A stretch of 64,000 nt of DNA, taken from CAVUMR01 sp963742715 (GTDB lineage Bacteria > Actinomycetota > Actinomycetes > Mycobacteriales > Micromonosporaceae). Location of the stretch: positions 62,001 through 126,000 of the forward strand of contig CAVUMR010000001.1 of assembly GCA_963742715.1 (NCBI GenBank). Reading direction: 5' to 3'. A program made the position numbers and the translations under genes. This document shows positions 40,768 to 49,093 of this stretch, one piece after another. Each line of letters starts with the position of its first letter. The stretch's first letter is position 1. The notes below the pieces were generated by a model. It ran no database searches. It was not told the origin of the DNA and was given only the letters and a program-made list of their open reading frames with translations.

Positions 40768-41054
40768 GGCTGTTCGATCGTGGCCCAGAGCCCGTACGAG
40801 TGCAGCCGGGCGGCATCGAACTCCATCCGCTCCCGCGCACCCGACGACACGGTCGCCTTGCCCTTGTGGTGTACGTCCAGCATCAGTTTCTCGGCCTTTT
40901 CCCGGCTGTACCCGAAGAGCTTGCAGAACACCCAGGTGACGTACGACATGAGGTTCACCGGGTCGTTCCACACGATCGTCGTCCACGGCCGGTCCGCGGC
41001 GGGCTGCTCGTCCACACCGGGCAGATCGACCGGAGCCACCTGTGGAGCAGTCAT
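40764..41054 (-). CDS. clpS: ATP-dependent Clp protease adaptor ClpS
   Basis: A 96-residue adaptor that presents N-degron substrates to ClpAP/ClpCP. It has the ClpS core WTTIVWNDPVNLMSYVTWVF, with the conserved Asp-Pro-Val-Asn of the N-degron pocket, then LMLDVHHKGKATVSSG and EFDAARLHSYGLWATIEQ. ATG at 41052-41054 gives the normal actinobacterial length. It is divergent from the hopanoid operon and coupled to DUF2017 downstream. Confidence 0.97.
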   Translation of the reverse strand: MTAPQVAPVDLPGVDEQPAADRPWTTIVWNDPVNLMSYVTWVFCKLFGYSREKAEKLMLDVHHKGKATVSSGARERMEFDAARLHSYGLWATIEQP

Positions 41055-41314
41055 GCCCCCATCGTGCCATCGGCGTCCCAACCGGCTGCGACATGCCCTA
41101 CCTGACCGGTCGTCCGCCCGCTGGCCCGAGCGCCCACCGGCGAGCCTCGGGAGCGGGATCATCGATACTGGTTCCGCCGCTGGCGACGCCCAGCGACGAT
41201 CTGTGCTAACCAGGAGATGCTCGAAGGAGACGCTTCCTCGAGCAATGAGCCGGCTGACGTGCGCGCCAGGTGCCGGGGATGGGGCACCGACCGTCGACCA
41301 CTGCCGGAGGAACC

Positions 41315-42190
41315 ATGACCACGTCCCAGGCCCGCCCGCCCGGCGGGCGACCCGAGGACACCCCTGAGGTACGCGACGCGGACAGCGTGATCGGTACCGA
41401 GAACTTCCCGGTCGCGCTGCGTGTCCTTCCGCGCGCGTACCGTCGACATCTTGCGGCGCTGTACCGGTACGCCCGGTTCGTCGACGATCTCGGCGACGAG
41501 GCGCCCGGTGACCGGCTCGCCGCGTTGGACGCGGTCGAGACCGGGGTCCGCGGGCTGTACGACGGGAAGCCGGTCACCCATCCGGTACTGCGGCAGCTGA
41601 CCCCGACCGTGGCCGCGTGCGACCTGCCCGTCGACCCGCTGCTGCGGCTGATCGAAGCGAACCGGGTCGACCAGCGTGTCTCCCGGTACCGGACCTTCGA
41701 CGAGCTGCTCGACTACTGCCGGCTGTCGGCGAACCCGGTCGGCGAGCTGGTACTGCACGTGTTCGGCCAGGCGACGCCGGAGCGGATCGCGCTGTCCGAC
41801 CACGTCTGTACCGCGCTGCAACTGGTCGAGCACCTGCAGGACGTGGCCGAGGACCGGCGCCGGGACCGGGTGTACCTACCGGCCGAGGAGCTGGACCGGT
41901 TCGAGGTCACCGAGGCGGAGCTCGACCGGACGCACGCCACGCCCGCGCTCCGCCGGCTCGTACACTTCCAGGCCGTACGCGCCGGAGACCTGCTCGACCG
42001 GGGCGCGCCGCTGGTCGCCGCATTGACAGGATGGAGCCGCGTTGCCGTGGCAGGCTACGTCGCCGGTGGACGTGCCGCGCTTACCGCACTCGCGGGCAGC
42101 GGGTTCGACCCGCTGCCCGGGCCTCCGCACGCACCCCGGCGGGCGGTACTGGCCGGGTGGTTGCGGGAGCTGCGCAGGAGCGTGCGATGA
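41315..42190 (+). CDS. hpnC: Hydroxysqualene synthase HpnC
   Basis: A 291-residue squalene/phytoene synthase-family enzyme. In the three-step bacterial squalene route HpnC converts presqualene diphosphate to hydroxysqualene. It opens ENFPVALRVLPRAYRRHLAA, has the first Asp-rich segment YARFVDDLGDEAPGD and the second as QDVAEDRRRDRVYLP. ATG at 41315 follows GGAGG by 4 nt. It is the first of four genes that overlap by 4 nt, and is divergent from clpS with a 260-nt shared upstream region. Confidence 0.93.
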   Translation: MTTSQARPPGGRPEDTPEVRDADSVIGTENFPVALRVLPRAYRRHLAALYRYARFVDDLGDEAPGDRLAALDAVETGVRGLYDGKPVTHPVLRQLTPTVAACDLPVDPLLRLIEANRVDQRVSRYRTFDELLDYCRLSANPVGELVLHVFGQATPERIALSDHVCTALQLVEHLQDVAEDRRRDRVYLPAEELDRFEVTEAELDRTHATPALRRLVHFQAVRAGDLLDRGAPLVAALTGWSRVAVAGYVAGGRAALTALAGSGFDPLPGPPHAPRRAVLAGWLRELRRSVR

Positions 42191-43071
42191 CGGTCTCGAC
42201 CGACCACGCGTACCGCGAGTGCGAGGCGATCACCCGCAGCCAGGCCCGCAACTTCTTCTACGGGATCCGGCTGCTGCCGCTGGAGAAGCGGCGGGCGCTG
42301 TCCGCGGTGTACGCGCTGGCCCGGCGGATCGACGACATCGGCGACGGGGAGCTGCCGGCCGCGGAGAAGCTGGCCCGGCTGGGCACCGTACGCAGCCAGT
42401 TGCGTGGCGTGGACGGTGTTAGCGGTGCGCTGACGCCGCCTGCCAGCACCGATCCGGTCATGGTGGCGGTGGCCGACGCGGCGCGCCGCCGGCCGATCCC
42501 GGTACCGGCGTTCGAGGAGCTCGTGTGCGGCTGCGAGGCGGACGTGCTGGGCACCCGGTACAACACCTTCGACGGGCTGGTCGGCTACTGCCGGCAGGTG
42601 GCCGGCTCGGTCGGCCGGCTCTCGCTCGGCGTGTTCGGCGCGTCCGACCTCAAGCGGGCCAGCCCGGCCGCGGACGCGCTCGGGGTGGCCCTGCAGCTCA
42701 CCAACATCCTGCGTGACCTGGTCGAAGACCGGCGCGCCGACCGGGTGTACCTGCCGGCCGAGGACCTGCGGCAGTTCGACTGCACGCTCGACCTGGTGGA
42801 CGGGCAGTTCACCGACCCACCGGACCGGCTGACGGCTCTGATCAGGTACGAGGCGGACCGGGCCGAACAGTGGTACCGCACCGGGCTGCGGCTGTTGCCG
42901 ATGCTGGACCGGCGCAGCGCCGCGTGTACCGGCGCGATGGCCGGCATCTACCACCGGCTGCTGGGTCGGATCCGCCGCGATCCGCTGGCCGTGACCCGGC
43001 GCCGGGTCTCGCTGCCCGCCTGGGAAAAGGGTTACGTCGCGGTACTGGCCCTGCTGTGGCGGTCGGCGTGA
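42187..43071 (+). CDS. hpnD: Presqualene diphosphate synthase HpnD
   Basis: A 294-residue prenyltransferase that condenses two farnesyl diphosphates to presqualene diphosphate. Marks: EAITRSQARNFFYGIRLLP, the Asp-rich ALARRIDDIGDGEL, SVGRLSLGVFGASD and the second Asp motif RDLVEDRRADRVYLPAEDL. ATG at 42187 overlaps the hpnC stop codon (ATGA). It gives product to HpnC and is followed, again with overlap, by hpnE. Confidence 0.95.
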   Translation: MTVSTDHAYRECEAITRSQARNFFYGIRLLPLEKRRALSAVYALARRIDDIGDGELPAAEKLARLGTVRSQLRGVDGVSGALTPPASTDPVMVAVADAARRRPIPVPAFEELVCGCEADVLGTRYNTFDGLVGYCRQVAGSVGRLSLGVFGASDLKRASPAADALGVALQLTNILRDLVEDRRADRVYLPAEDLRQFDCTLDLVDGQFTDPPDRLTALIRYEADRAEQWYRTGLRLLPMLDRRSAACTGAMAGIYHRLLGRIRRDPLAVTRRRVSLPAWEKGYVAVLALLWRSA

Positions 43072-44585
43072 CCGGTCCCGTAAACGTCCCCGGTCAGGGC
43101 GACGACCCCGGACAGGCCGTCGTCATCGGCGGTGGGCTGGCCGGCATCGCCGCCGCGGTGCGGCTGGCCGACGCGGGCGTACCGGTGACCCTGCTCGAAA
43201 GTCGGGCGCAGCTCGGCGGCGCGACCTACTCGTTCACCCGGTCACACCCCGGCGCATCCGGTGGCGGGCTGACCGTCGACACCGGACAGCACGTGTTCCT
43301 GCGCTGCTATCCGGCGTACCGGCGGCTGCTCGACCGGTTGGGCAGCACCGACCGGGTCGTCCTGCAGGACCGGTTCAGCGTGCCGGTACTGCGACCGGGT
43401 GCGGCGCCGGCCCGGCTTGCCCGTACCCCCTGGCTGCCCGCTCCTCTGCACCTGGCCGGCGCGCTCGCCGGGTACCGGCTGCTGACCGTGCCGGAGCGGC
43501 TGTCCGCCGCCCGCGCGGCCGCCGCCCTGCGCCGGGTGGACCCGGACGATCCGGCCACCGACGAGGTGAGCCTGGGCGACTGGCTGGCCGCGCACGGGCA
43601 GGGCCCGCGGGCGGTACACCGGCTGTGGGAGCTGGTGTCGGTGGCGGCGCTGAACGCGCCGGCGGCCGGCTCCTCGCTCGCGCTGGCCGCGCGGGTGTTC
43701 CGTACCGGCCTGCTGGACGCGGCCGACGCCGCCGATGTCGGTCGGCCCGCGGTGTCGCTCGCCGACCTGCACGGCTCCCCCGCCGCCGTGCTGCTGGAAC
43801 GGTTGGGGGTACGGGTGCTGACCCGCACCAAGGTGGAGGCGATCACCGCCGGGCCGGCGGGGTACCGGATCGCCACCGGTACCGGCGAGCTCGACGCGGA
43901 CGCGGTAGTGGTCGCGGTGCCGCACCCGGCCGCGTCGAAACTGGTACCGGCCGACGCCTCCCCCGACCGCGCGGACTGGCACCGGCTGGGCGCGGCACCG
44001 ATCGTGAACGTGCACGTCGTGTACGACCGGCGGGTCACCGAGCTGGAGTTCGCCGCCGCGGTCGACTCGCCGGTGCAGTGGGTGTTCGACCGGACCGCGG
44101 CGTCCGGACTGGAGCACGGCCAGTACCTCGCCGTGTCGATCTCCGCCGCGGACGACCTGATCGGCCAGCCGACCGCACAGGTGGTGCGGCGGTACACCGC
44201 CGCGCTCGCCGAGCTGTTCCCGGCCGCGGCGCGGGCGACGGTACGGGACGTGTTCGTCACCCGCGAGCCGCGTGCGACGTTCCGGCAGGCCCCCGGCACC
44301 CGGCGGTACCGGCCGGCCACGACCACCCGACTGCCCGGGTTGGTACTCGCCGGCGCCTGGATCGACACCGGCTGGCCGGACACAATGGAGGGTGCGGTAC
44401 GCAGCGGTGAGCTGGCCGCCGACGCGCTGCTCAGTCGCGCCGGTCCGGCCCGGCGGGTGGAGTCCCCGCGCAGTGCGTCCCCGCCAGTGGAGTCCCGGCG
44501 CACAGAGCCCCAGCGTCTTGAGTCCCCGCATCTTGAGTCCCCGCACCTTGAGTCCCCGCGAGCCGCCAGAAAGGCCGCATCATGA
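43068..44585 (+). CDS. hpnE: Hydroxysqualene dehydroxylase HpnE (FAD)
   Basis: A 505-residue FAD amine-oxidase-like enzyme that reduces hydroxysqualene to squalene. The dinucleotide motif is VVIGGGLAGIAAAVRLADAG near residue 15, followed by the second motif LLESRAQLGGATYSF; the C-terminal FAD motif is LAGAWIDTGWPDTMEGAVRS. The last ~45 residues are a low-complexity tail with repeated LESPH units, encoded by an 18-bp-like GAGTCCCCGC repeat at about 44460-44560; this is absent from typical HpnE and may be dispensable. GTG at 43068 overlaps hpnD (GTGA). Confidence 0.93.
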   Translation: MTGPVNVPGQGDDPGQAVVIGGGLAGIAAAVRLADAGVPVTLLESRAQLGGATYSFTRSHPGASGGGLTVDTGQHVFLRCYPAYRRLLDRLGSTDRVVLQDRFSVPVLRPGAAPARLARTPWLPAPLHLAGALAGYRLLTVPERLSAARAAAALRRVDPDDPATDEVSLGDWLAAHGQGPRAVHRLWELVSVAALNAPAAGSSLALAARVFRTGLLDAADAADVGRPAVSLADLHGSPAAVLLERLGVRVLTRTKVEAITAGPAGYRIATGTGELDADAVVVAVPHPAASKLVPADASPDRADWHRLGAAPIVNVHVVYDRRVTELEFAAAVDSPVQWVFDRTAASGLEHGQYLAVSISAADDLIGQPTAQVVRRYTAALAELFPAAARATVRDVFVTREPRATFRQAPGTRRYRPATTTRLPGLVLAGAWIDTGWPDTMEGAVRSGELAADALLSRAGPARRVESPRSASPPVESRRTEPQRLESPHLESPHLESPRAARKAAS

Positions 44586-45595
44586 CGGTGATCATGCCCG
44601 AGAGCCTGGACCAGGTACGCCTCCTCGTCGCGCCGGCGATCCGGGCGGCGCTGGACCGGCTGGACCCGCGGAGCCGGCTGGTCGCCGGGTACCACCTCGG
44701 CTTCTGGGACGCCGACGGAGTACCGACCGAGGCCGGCGGCAAGGGCCTGCGACCGGCGTTCGCGCTGCTCTCCGCGCGGGCCGCGGGACACCCGGCCGAG
44801 CGGGCGGTACCGGCCGCGGTCGCGGTCGAGCTGGTACACGACTTCTCGCTCCTGCACGACGACGTGATGGACGGCGACGCGGAACGCCGGCACAAGCCGA
44901 CCGCGTGGAGCGTGTTCGGTACCCCGGCGGCGATCCTGGCCGGGGACGCGCTGTTGAGTCTCGCGGTCGAGCTGCTCGCCGAGGCGCCCGGGCCGGGCGC
45001 GCCCTGGGCGGTACGGTGCCTCACCACGTCGGTACGCCGGCTGGTCGCCGGGCAGACCGCGGACGTGTCGTTCGAGAGCCGGCCGGACGTGACGCTGGAC
45101 GAGTGCCTGACCATGGCCGGGGACAAGACCGCCGCGCTGTTCGCCTGCGCGTGTTCGCTCGGCGCGGTGCTCTGTGACGCGCCGCCCGAGCTGGCCGGTG
45201 GGCTGGCCCGGTACGGCGAGCACCTGGGCCTCGCGTTCCAGCTGGTCGACGACCTGCTCGGTATCGCCGGCACCCCGGAGGTGACCGGCAAGCCGGTGCT
45301 GTCGGACCTTCGGGCGCGGAAGAAGTCGGTACCGGTGGTCCGCGCGCTGACCAGCGGCACCGCGGCCGGCGACCGACTGGCCGAGTTGTACCGGCTGCCC
45401 CGGCCGATGACCGAGGACGAGGTCCGGGCCGCGGCCGAGGCGGTCGAACAGTCCGGTGCGCGCGAGTGGGCCGAGCAGCAGGCCGCCGGCCAGTTGGCCG
45501 CCGCGGTGGGCGAGCTTGACCAGCTCGACCTGCCCGCCGAGGTACGCGGGGACCTGGTGGACCTGGCCGGCTTCGTGACCGGCCGGGACCGCTGA
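44582..45595 (+). CDS. Trans-polyprenyl (farnesyl-type) diphosphate synthase
   Basis: A 337-residue isoprenyl diphosphate synthase. It has GGKGLRPAFALLSA, the first Asp-rich motif LLHDDVMDGDAERRH (DDxxD) and the second QLVDDLLGIAGTPE, in the form DDLLG. It likely supplies farnesyl diphosphate to HpnD. ATG at 44582 overlaps the hpnE stop. In Streptomyces-type operons a squalene-hopene cyclase gene follows at this place; here it does not, and a 35-bp repeat built from the last codons of this gene follows instead. Confidence 0.93.
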   Translation: MTVIMPESLDQVRLLVAPAIRAALDRLDPRSRLVAGYHLGFWDADGVPTEAGGKGLRPAFALLSARAAGHPAERAVPAAVAVELVHDFSLLHDDVMDGDAERRHKPTAWSVFGTPAAILAGDALLSLAVELLAEAPGPGAPWAVRCLTTSVRRLVAGQTADVSFESRPDVTLDECLTMAGDKTAALFACACSLGAVLCDAPPELAGGLARYGEHLGLAFQLVDDLLGIAGTPEVTGKPVLSDLRARKKSVPVVRALTSGTAAGDRLAELYRLPRPMTEDEVRAAAEAVEQSGAREWAEQQAAGQLAAAVGELDQLDLPAEVRGDLVDLAGFVTGRDR

Positions 45596-45680
45596 ACCGG
45601 CCGGGTTCGCTGACCGGCCGGGACCGCTGAACCGGCCGGGTTCGCTGACCGGCCGGGACCGCTGAACCGGCCGGGATCAT
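45576..45680. repeat. 35-bp tandem repeat spanning a stop codon
   Basis: TGACCGGCCGGGACCGCTGA, the last 20 coding bases of the prenyl synthase including its stop, occurs at 45576-45595, 45611-45630 and 45646-45665, a 35-bp period. Each period also carries a related half unit AACCGGCCGGGTTCGC. A decayed copy runs to about 45695. Confidence 0.92.
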
Positions 45681-45711
45681 TGCACCGGCCGCGATCAGTG
45701 ACCCGCGCGGG

Positions 45712-46377
45712 TCAGCCCGCGACGGATGCCTGGTACGCGGAGATCGCCTTGCGCAGCCCGACGACCGCGGGACCGGCCTGTTCGCGCAGCTCCTTGATGC
45801 GCCGGCGGTGCTGCCGGCGCTCCCGTCCGGTCAGCACGGTACGGAGCTCCCCCACCGCCGCGAGCGCGACCATCGCGGCATCCCGCGGGTCGAGCCGGTC
45901 GGCCGGCCGGCCGTTGGACAGGACCTCCGTCACCCGGCGGTGCAGCGCGTCCACCAGCCGCGGATCCCGGACCGTGACGCGGTACCGCCGGAACAGCCCG
46001 AGCACGCGTTCGGTCTCGACGTCGATCGTCCCGGCGCCGGCCAACTGCTCCCGCACCGCGTCGGCGGTACCGCGGGCACCGCGTTGTACCCACGCCTGCC
46101 AGGACCGGCGCTTGTCGGCCGCGACCTCCTGGTACACCGTGTCGAGCACCGGATCGGCGAGCCGACGACCGGTGGCCCGGGGTTTGCCCTGGTCGTCCAT
46201 GAGGTGCCCGCCGCACAACAGGTCGGCCAGCGCCGCCGCGCGGATCACCAGGCCCAGCTGACTCCCGCCGACGACCCTGCGCCGGTCGGCGCGGTAGGCG
46301 AGCAGGTACAGCCGGATCGGCAGGCTGTCTGGCAGGTCCACGTCCACCCCTCGTTTCTCACCCATCGCTGTCGTCAT
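45712..46377 (-). CDS. GPP34 (GOLPH3-family) protein
   Basis: A 221-residue protein of the GPP34 family, which in eukaryotes is the phosphatidylinositol-4-phosphate-binding Golgi protein GOLPH3; actinobacterial members are of unknown role. It has LPIRLYLLAYRADRRRVVGG, LGLVIRAAALADLLCGGHL and a mainly helical remainder with a basic ending. ATG at 46375-46377 overlaps the ribbon-helix-helix gene by 20 nt; ATG at 46363-46365 is an alternative. It is the last gene of an SPFH-RHH-GPP34 unit, which suggests a membrane-associated role. Confidence 0.88.
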   Translation of the reverse strand: MTTAMGEKRGVDVDLPDSLPIRLYLLAYRADRRRVVGGSQLGLVIRAAALADLLCGGHLMDDQGKPRATGRRLADPVLDTVYQEVAADKRRSWQAWVQRGARGTADAVREQLAGAGTIDVETERVLGLFRRYRVTVRDPRLVDALHRRVTEVLSNGRPADRLDPRDAAMVALAAVGELRTVLTGRERRQHRRRIKELREQAGPAVVGLRKAISAYQASVAG

Positions 46378-46627
46378 GCTCTGTGCTCCGCCCGCGCGCC
46401 GGCCGCTCCCCCGCGGTCCGGTCCGACCGCCCGGACTTCGGCGGCCGCCCCGGCCGGCGCATCCGACCCGCCTCGGTGGGCAGCCGGCCCGCGTCGGCGA
46501 GCGCCCGACGCAGCAGGAACTCGATCTGCGCGTTGGTGCTGCGCAGCTCGTCGGCGGCCCACCGGGCCAACGCGTCGTGTACCGCCGGATCCAGCCGGAG
46601 CAGGATCTTCTTGCGTTCGGTTGGCAC
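46358..46627 (-). CDS. Ribbon-helix-helix DNA-binding protein
   Basis: An 89-residue protein with an Arc/CopG-type core, RKKILLRLDPAVHDALARWA then LRSTNAQIEFLLRRALADAG, and a basic, Pro/Arg-rich disordered tail. Dimers of this fold bind short inverted repeats through the first strand. It lies 15 nt after the SPFH gene and overlaps the GPP34 gene. Such proteins often sit with SPFH genes in actinomycetes. It may control its own operon through the palindromes at 47641-47665; this is inference. Confidence 0.85.
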   Translation of the reverse strand: MPTERKKILLRLDPAVHDALARWAADELRSTNAQIEFLLRRALADAGRLPTEAGRMRRPGRPPKSGRSDRTAGERPARGRSTEHDDSDG

Positions 46628-46642
46628 GGGCTGCCGGCCCGG

Positions 46643-47578
46643 TCACTGGTACAACGAGCCGGTGTTGACAACCGGCTGCGTTCCCCGGTCTCCACATAGG
46701 ACCACCAGCAGATTGCTCACCATGGCGGCCTTGCGCTCCTCGTCCAGCTCGACCACGTCCCGTTCGGCCAGCCGGTCCAGCGCCATCTCCACCATGCCGA
46801 CCGCGCCTTCGACGATCCGCCGGCGCGCCGCCACGACCGCGCTCGCCTGCTGCCGCTGCAGCATGACCTGGGCGATCTCCGGCGCGTACGCCAGCCGGGT
46901 GATCCTGGACTCGATGACCCGCACGCCGGCCGAAGCCACCCGTACGCCGATCTCGGCGGACAGCTCCTGGGTGATCTCCTCGGCGTTGTCCCGCAGCGAC
47001 CGCTGGCCTTCCTCGTGCGCGTCGTACGGGTAGCTGTTGGCGATGTGCCGTACCGCGGTCTCGGTCTGGATGGCGACGAACTGGACGAAGTTGTCGACCT
47101 CGAACACCGCCCGTGCGGTGTCCTCGACCTGCCAGACCACCACGGCGGCCATCTCGATCGGGTTGCCGTCGAAGTCGTTGACCTTCGCCGGTTCGGTTTC
47201 GTGGTTGCGGATCCGGGTGGACACCCGGTGCCGCTGGGTGAACGGATTGACCCAGCGCAGCCCGTCGGCCCGGATCGTGCCGGTGTACCGGCCGAGCAGC
47301 TGAACCACCCGGGCCTGCCCGGGAGCGACCGGAGTGAGCCCGGCGGCCGTGATCACGTCCGCGATGAACAGCAGCACCGCGGCGATCACCAGCACCACGC
47401 TGGTCGCGCCGGTACCGCTGACCCCGACGATGAACAGGACCAGCGCGAGCGCCAGCGCGAGCAGGATCGCGCCGACCATCGGCAGGCCGGGCAGCCCGTT
47501 CGCGATCCGCTCCCGTACCTGCGGCTGCGGCATCTCCACCGTGACGTCCGAAAGAGCCCCGGGAGCAGTACTGGTCAT
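46643..47578 (-). CDS. SPFH/Band 7 membrane protein
   Basis: A 311-residue flotillin/stomatin-like protein. Two adjacent helices (~37-57 and ~60-82) precede the SPFH domain: AGLTPVAPGQARVVQLLGRY, GLRWVNPFTQRHRVSTRIRN, NPIEMAAVVVWQVEDTARAV, then a coiled region VMLQRQQASAVVAARRRIVE typical of oligomerising band-7 proteins, and a tail VLCGDRGTQPVVNTGSLYQ. It probably forms membrane microdomain scaffolds. It heads the SPFH-RHH-GPP34 unit and is divergent from pncB. Confidence 0.92.
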   Translation of the reverse strand: MTSTAPGALSDVTVEMPQPQVRERIANGLPGLPMVGAILLALALALVLFIVGVSGTGATSVVLVIAAVLLFIADVITAAGLTPVAPGQARVVQLLGRYTGTIRADGLRWVNPFTQRHRVSTRIRNHETEPAKVNDFDGNPIEMAAVVVWQVEDTARAVFEVDNFVQFVAIQTETAVRHIANSYPYDAHEEGQRSLRDNAEEITQELSAEIGVRVASAGVRVIESRITRLAYAPEIAQVMLQRQQASAVVAARRRIVEGAVGMVEMALDRLAERDVVELDEERKAAMVSNLLVVLCGDRGTQPVVNTGSLYQ

Positions 47579-47640
47579 CGCCCCTCCTCCGATTCGTGCG
47601 AACGCGCTCCCACCGCGGCGGCGGGGCCATCACGCTCGTA

Positions 47641-47665
47641 CTATCAAAGTGATATCACATTTATC
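47641..47665. promoter_or_regulatory. Overlapping palindromes between the SPFH and pncB genes
   Basis: GTGATATCAC at 47649-47658 is a perfect palindrome. Its left half also forms TATCA-AAG-TGATA (47643-47655) and TTTATC follows on the right, so TATC/GATA elements occur at regular spacing. It is an A/T pocket in otherwise very GC-rich DNA, 70 bp upstream of the SPFH start, and looks like an operator. Just downstream (47670-47775) are irregular repeats of GGACGGCC(A/G)CC. Confidence 0.6.
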
Positions 47666-47793
47666 GGGACGGCCGCCAGGGGGCCGGACGGCCACCGGGG
47701 TCGGGACGGCCGCCAGGTCCGGACGGGCACCGGGCCGAGACGGCCGGCAGTGCCGGACGGCCACCGGGGTCCGACAGCCGCCGCAGCCGGATC

Positions 47794-47799
47794 TAGGCT
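47794..47799 (+). promoter_or_regulatory. pncB -10 element, leaderless spacing
   Basis: TAGGCT lies 7 nt before the pncB GTG with no ribosome site between, the same arrangement and hexamer as at murI. Confidence 0.45.
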
Positions 47800-47806
47800 G
47801 GCATCC

Positions 47807-49093
47807 GTGCCCAGACCCGCGCTGTACACCGATCACTACGAGCTCACGATGCTGTGCGCGGCCCTGCGTGACGGCTCGGCCCACCGGCAGTGCGTGTTCG
47901 AGGTCTTCGGCCGGCGACTGCCCCTCGGCCGGCGGTACGGCGTGGTGGCCGGTACCGGTCGGCTGATCGAGCTGATCCGGGACTTCCGGTTCCACCCGGA
48001 CGAGATCGGGCACCTGCGCGACCGCGGCATCGTCGACGAGCAGGCCGCCGAGTGGCTGGCCAACTACCGGTTCACCGGCGACATCGACGGCTACGCCGAG
48101 GGCGAGTTGTACTTCCCCGGCTCCCCGATCCTGACCGTCACCGCCACGTTCGCCGAGGCGGTGGTGCTCGAGACGCTGAGCCTGTCGGTGCTGAACCACG
48201 ACTGCGCGATCGCCTCGGCCGCCGCCCGGATGGTCACCGCCGCCCGCGGCCGGCCGATCATCGAGATGGGCTCCCGGCGTACCCACGAGGAGAGCGCGGT
48301 CGCCGCGGCTCGCGCGTCGTACCTGGCCGGCTTCGCGTCCACCTCGAACCTCGCCGCGGGAGCGCGGTACGGCATTCCCACCGCGGGTACCGCCGCGCAC
48401 GCGTTCACGCTGCTGCACGACTCGGAGCACGCGGCGTTCGCCGCGCAGGTGGCCGCGCTCGGCAAGGACACCACGCTGCTGGTCGACACGTACGACATCG
48501 CGCAGGGCATCCGTACCGCGATCGAGGTGGCCGGGCCGCAACTGCGCGCGATCCGCATCGACAGCGGCGATCTGGCCGACCTCGCCGTCCAGTCCCGCGA
48601 GCTGCTCGACTCCCTCGACGCGAAGAACACCATGATCGTGCTCTCCGGCGACCTGGACGAGTACGCGATCGCGGCTCTCGCGGCCGCCCCGGTGGACGCC
48701 TACGGCGCCGGTACCGCGGTCGTCACCGGCTCCGGCGCGCCGACCGCCGGGCTGGTGTACAAGCTGGTGCAGGTGGACGGCCGGCCGGTGGTCAAACGCA
48801 GCGAGAACAAGGCGACGACCGGCGGCCGGAAGACCGCGGTACGCCGGCACAAGCCGACCGGTACCGCCACCGAGGAGATCGTGGTGTCGCAGGGCACGCC
48901 CGAGGCCAGGCCGGGCGACCGGATGCTGCAGCGGCCGTACCTGGTCGCCGGTGCGGTACCGGACGACCTGCCGTCACTGCACGACAGCCGCGAACACCTG
49001 TCCCGTTGCCTGGTCTCGATCCCCTGGGAGGGGCTCAAGCTCTCCCATGGCGAACCCGCCATTCCCGTCACCATGGTCGGAGGTACCGGCTGA
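47807..49093 (+). CDS. pncB: Nicotinate phosphoribosyltransferase
   Basis: A 428-residue enzyme joining nicotinate and PRPP to nicotinate mononucleotide with ATP hydrolysis (NAD salvage). Family marks: ALYTDHYELTMLCAALRDG, the phospho-His segment MGSRRTHEESAVAAARASY, GTAAHAF, LLVDTYDIAQGI, AIRIDSGDLADLA and VVKRSENKATTGGRK. The family start coincides with GTG at 47807. The stop shares a base with the pncA ATG (TGATG), so the two salvage steps are coupled. Confidence 0.95.
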   Translation: MPRPALYTDHYELTMLCAALRDGSAHRQCVFEVFGRRLPLGRRYGVVAGTGRLIELIRDFRFHPDEIGHLRDRGIVDEQAAEWLANYRFTGDIDGYAEGELYFPGSPILTVTATFAEAVVLETLSLSVLNHDCAIASAAARMVTAARGRPIIEMGSRRTHEESAVAAARASYLAGFASTSNLAAGARYGIPTAGTAAHAFTLLHDSEHAAFAAQVAALGKDTTLLVDTYDIAQGIRTAIEVAGPQLRAIRIDSGDLADLAVQSRELLDSLDAKNTMIVLSGDLDEYAIAALAAAPVDAYGAGTAVVTGSGAPTAGLVYKLVQVDGRPVVKRSENKATTGGRKTAVRRHKPTGTATEEIVVSQGTPEARPGDRMLQRPYLVAGAVPDDLPSLHDSREHLSRCLVSIPWEGLKLSHGEPAIPVTMVGGTG

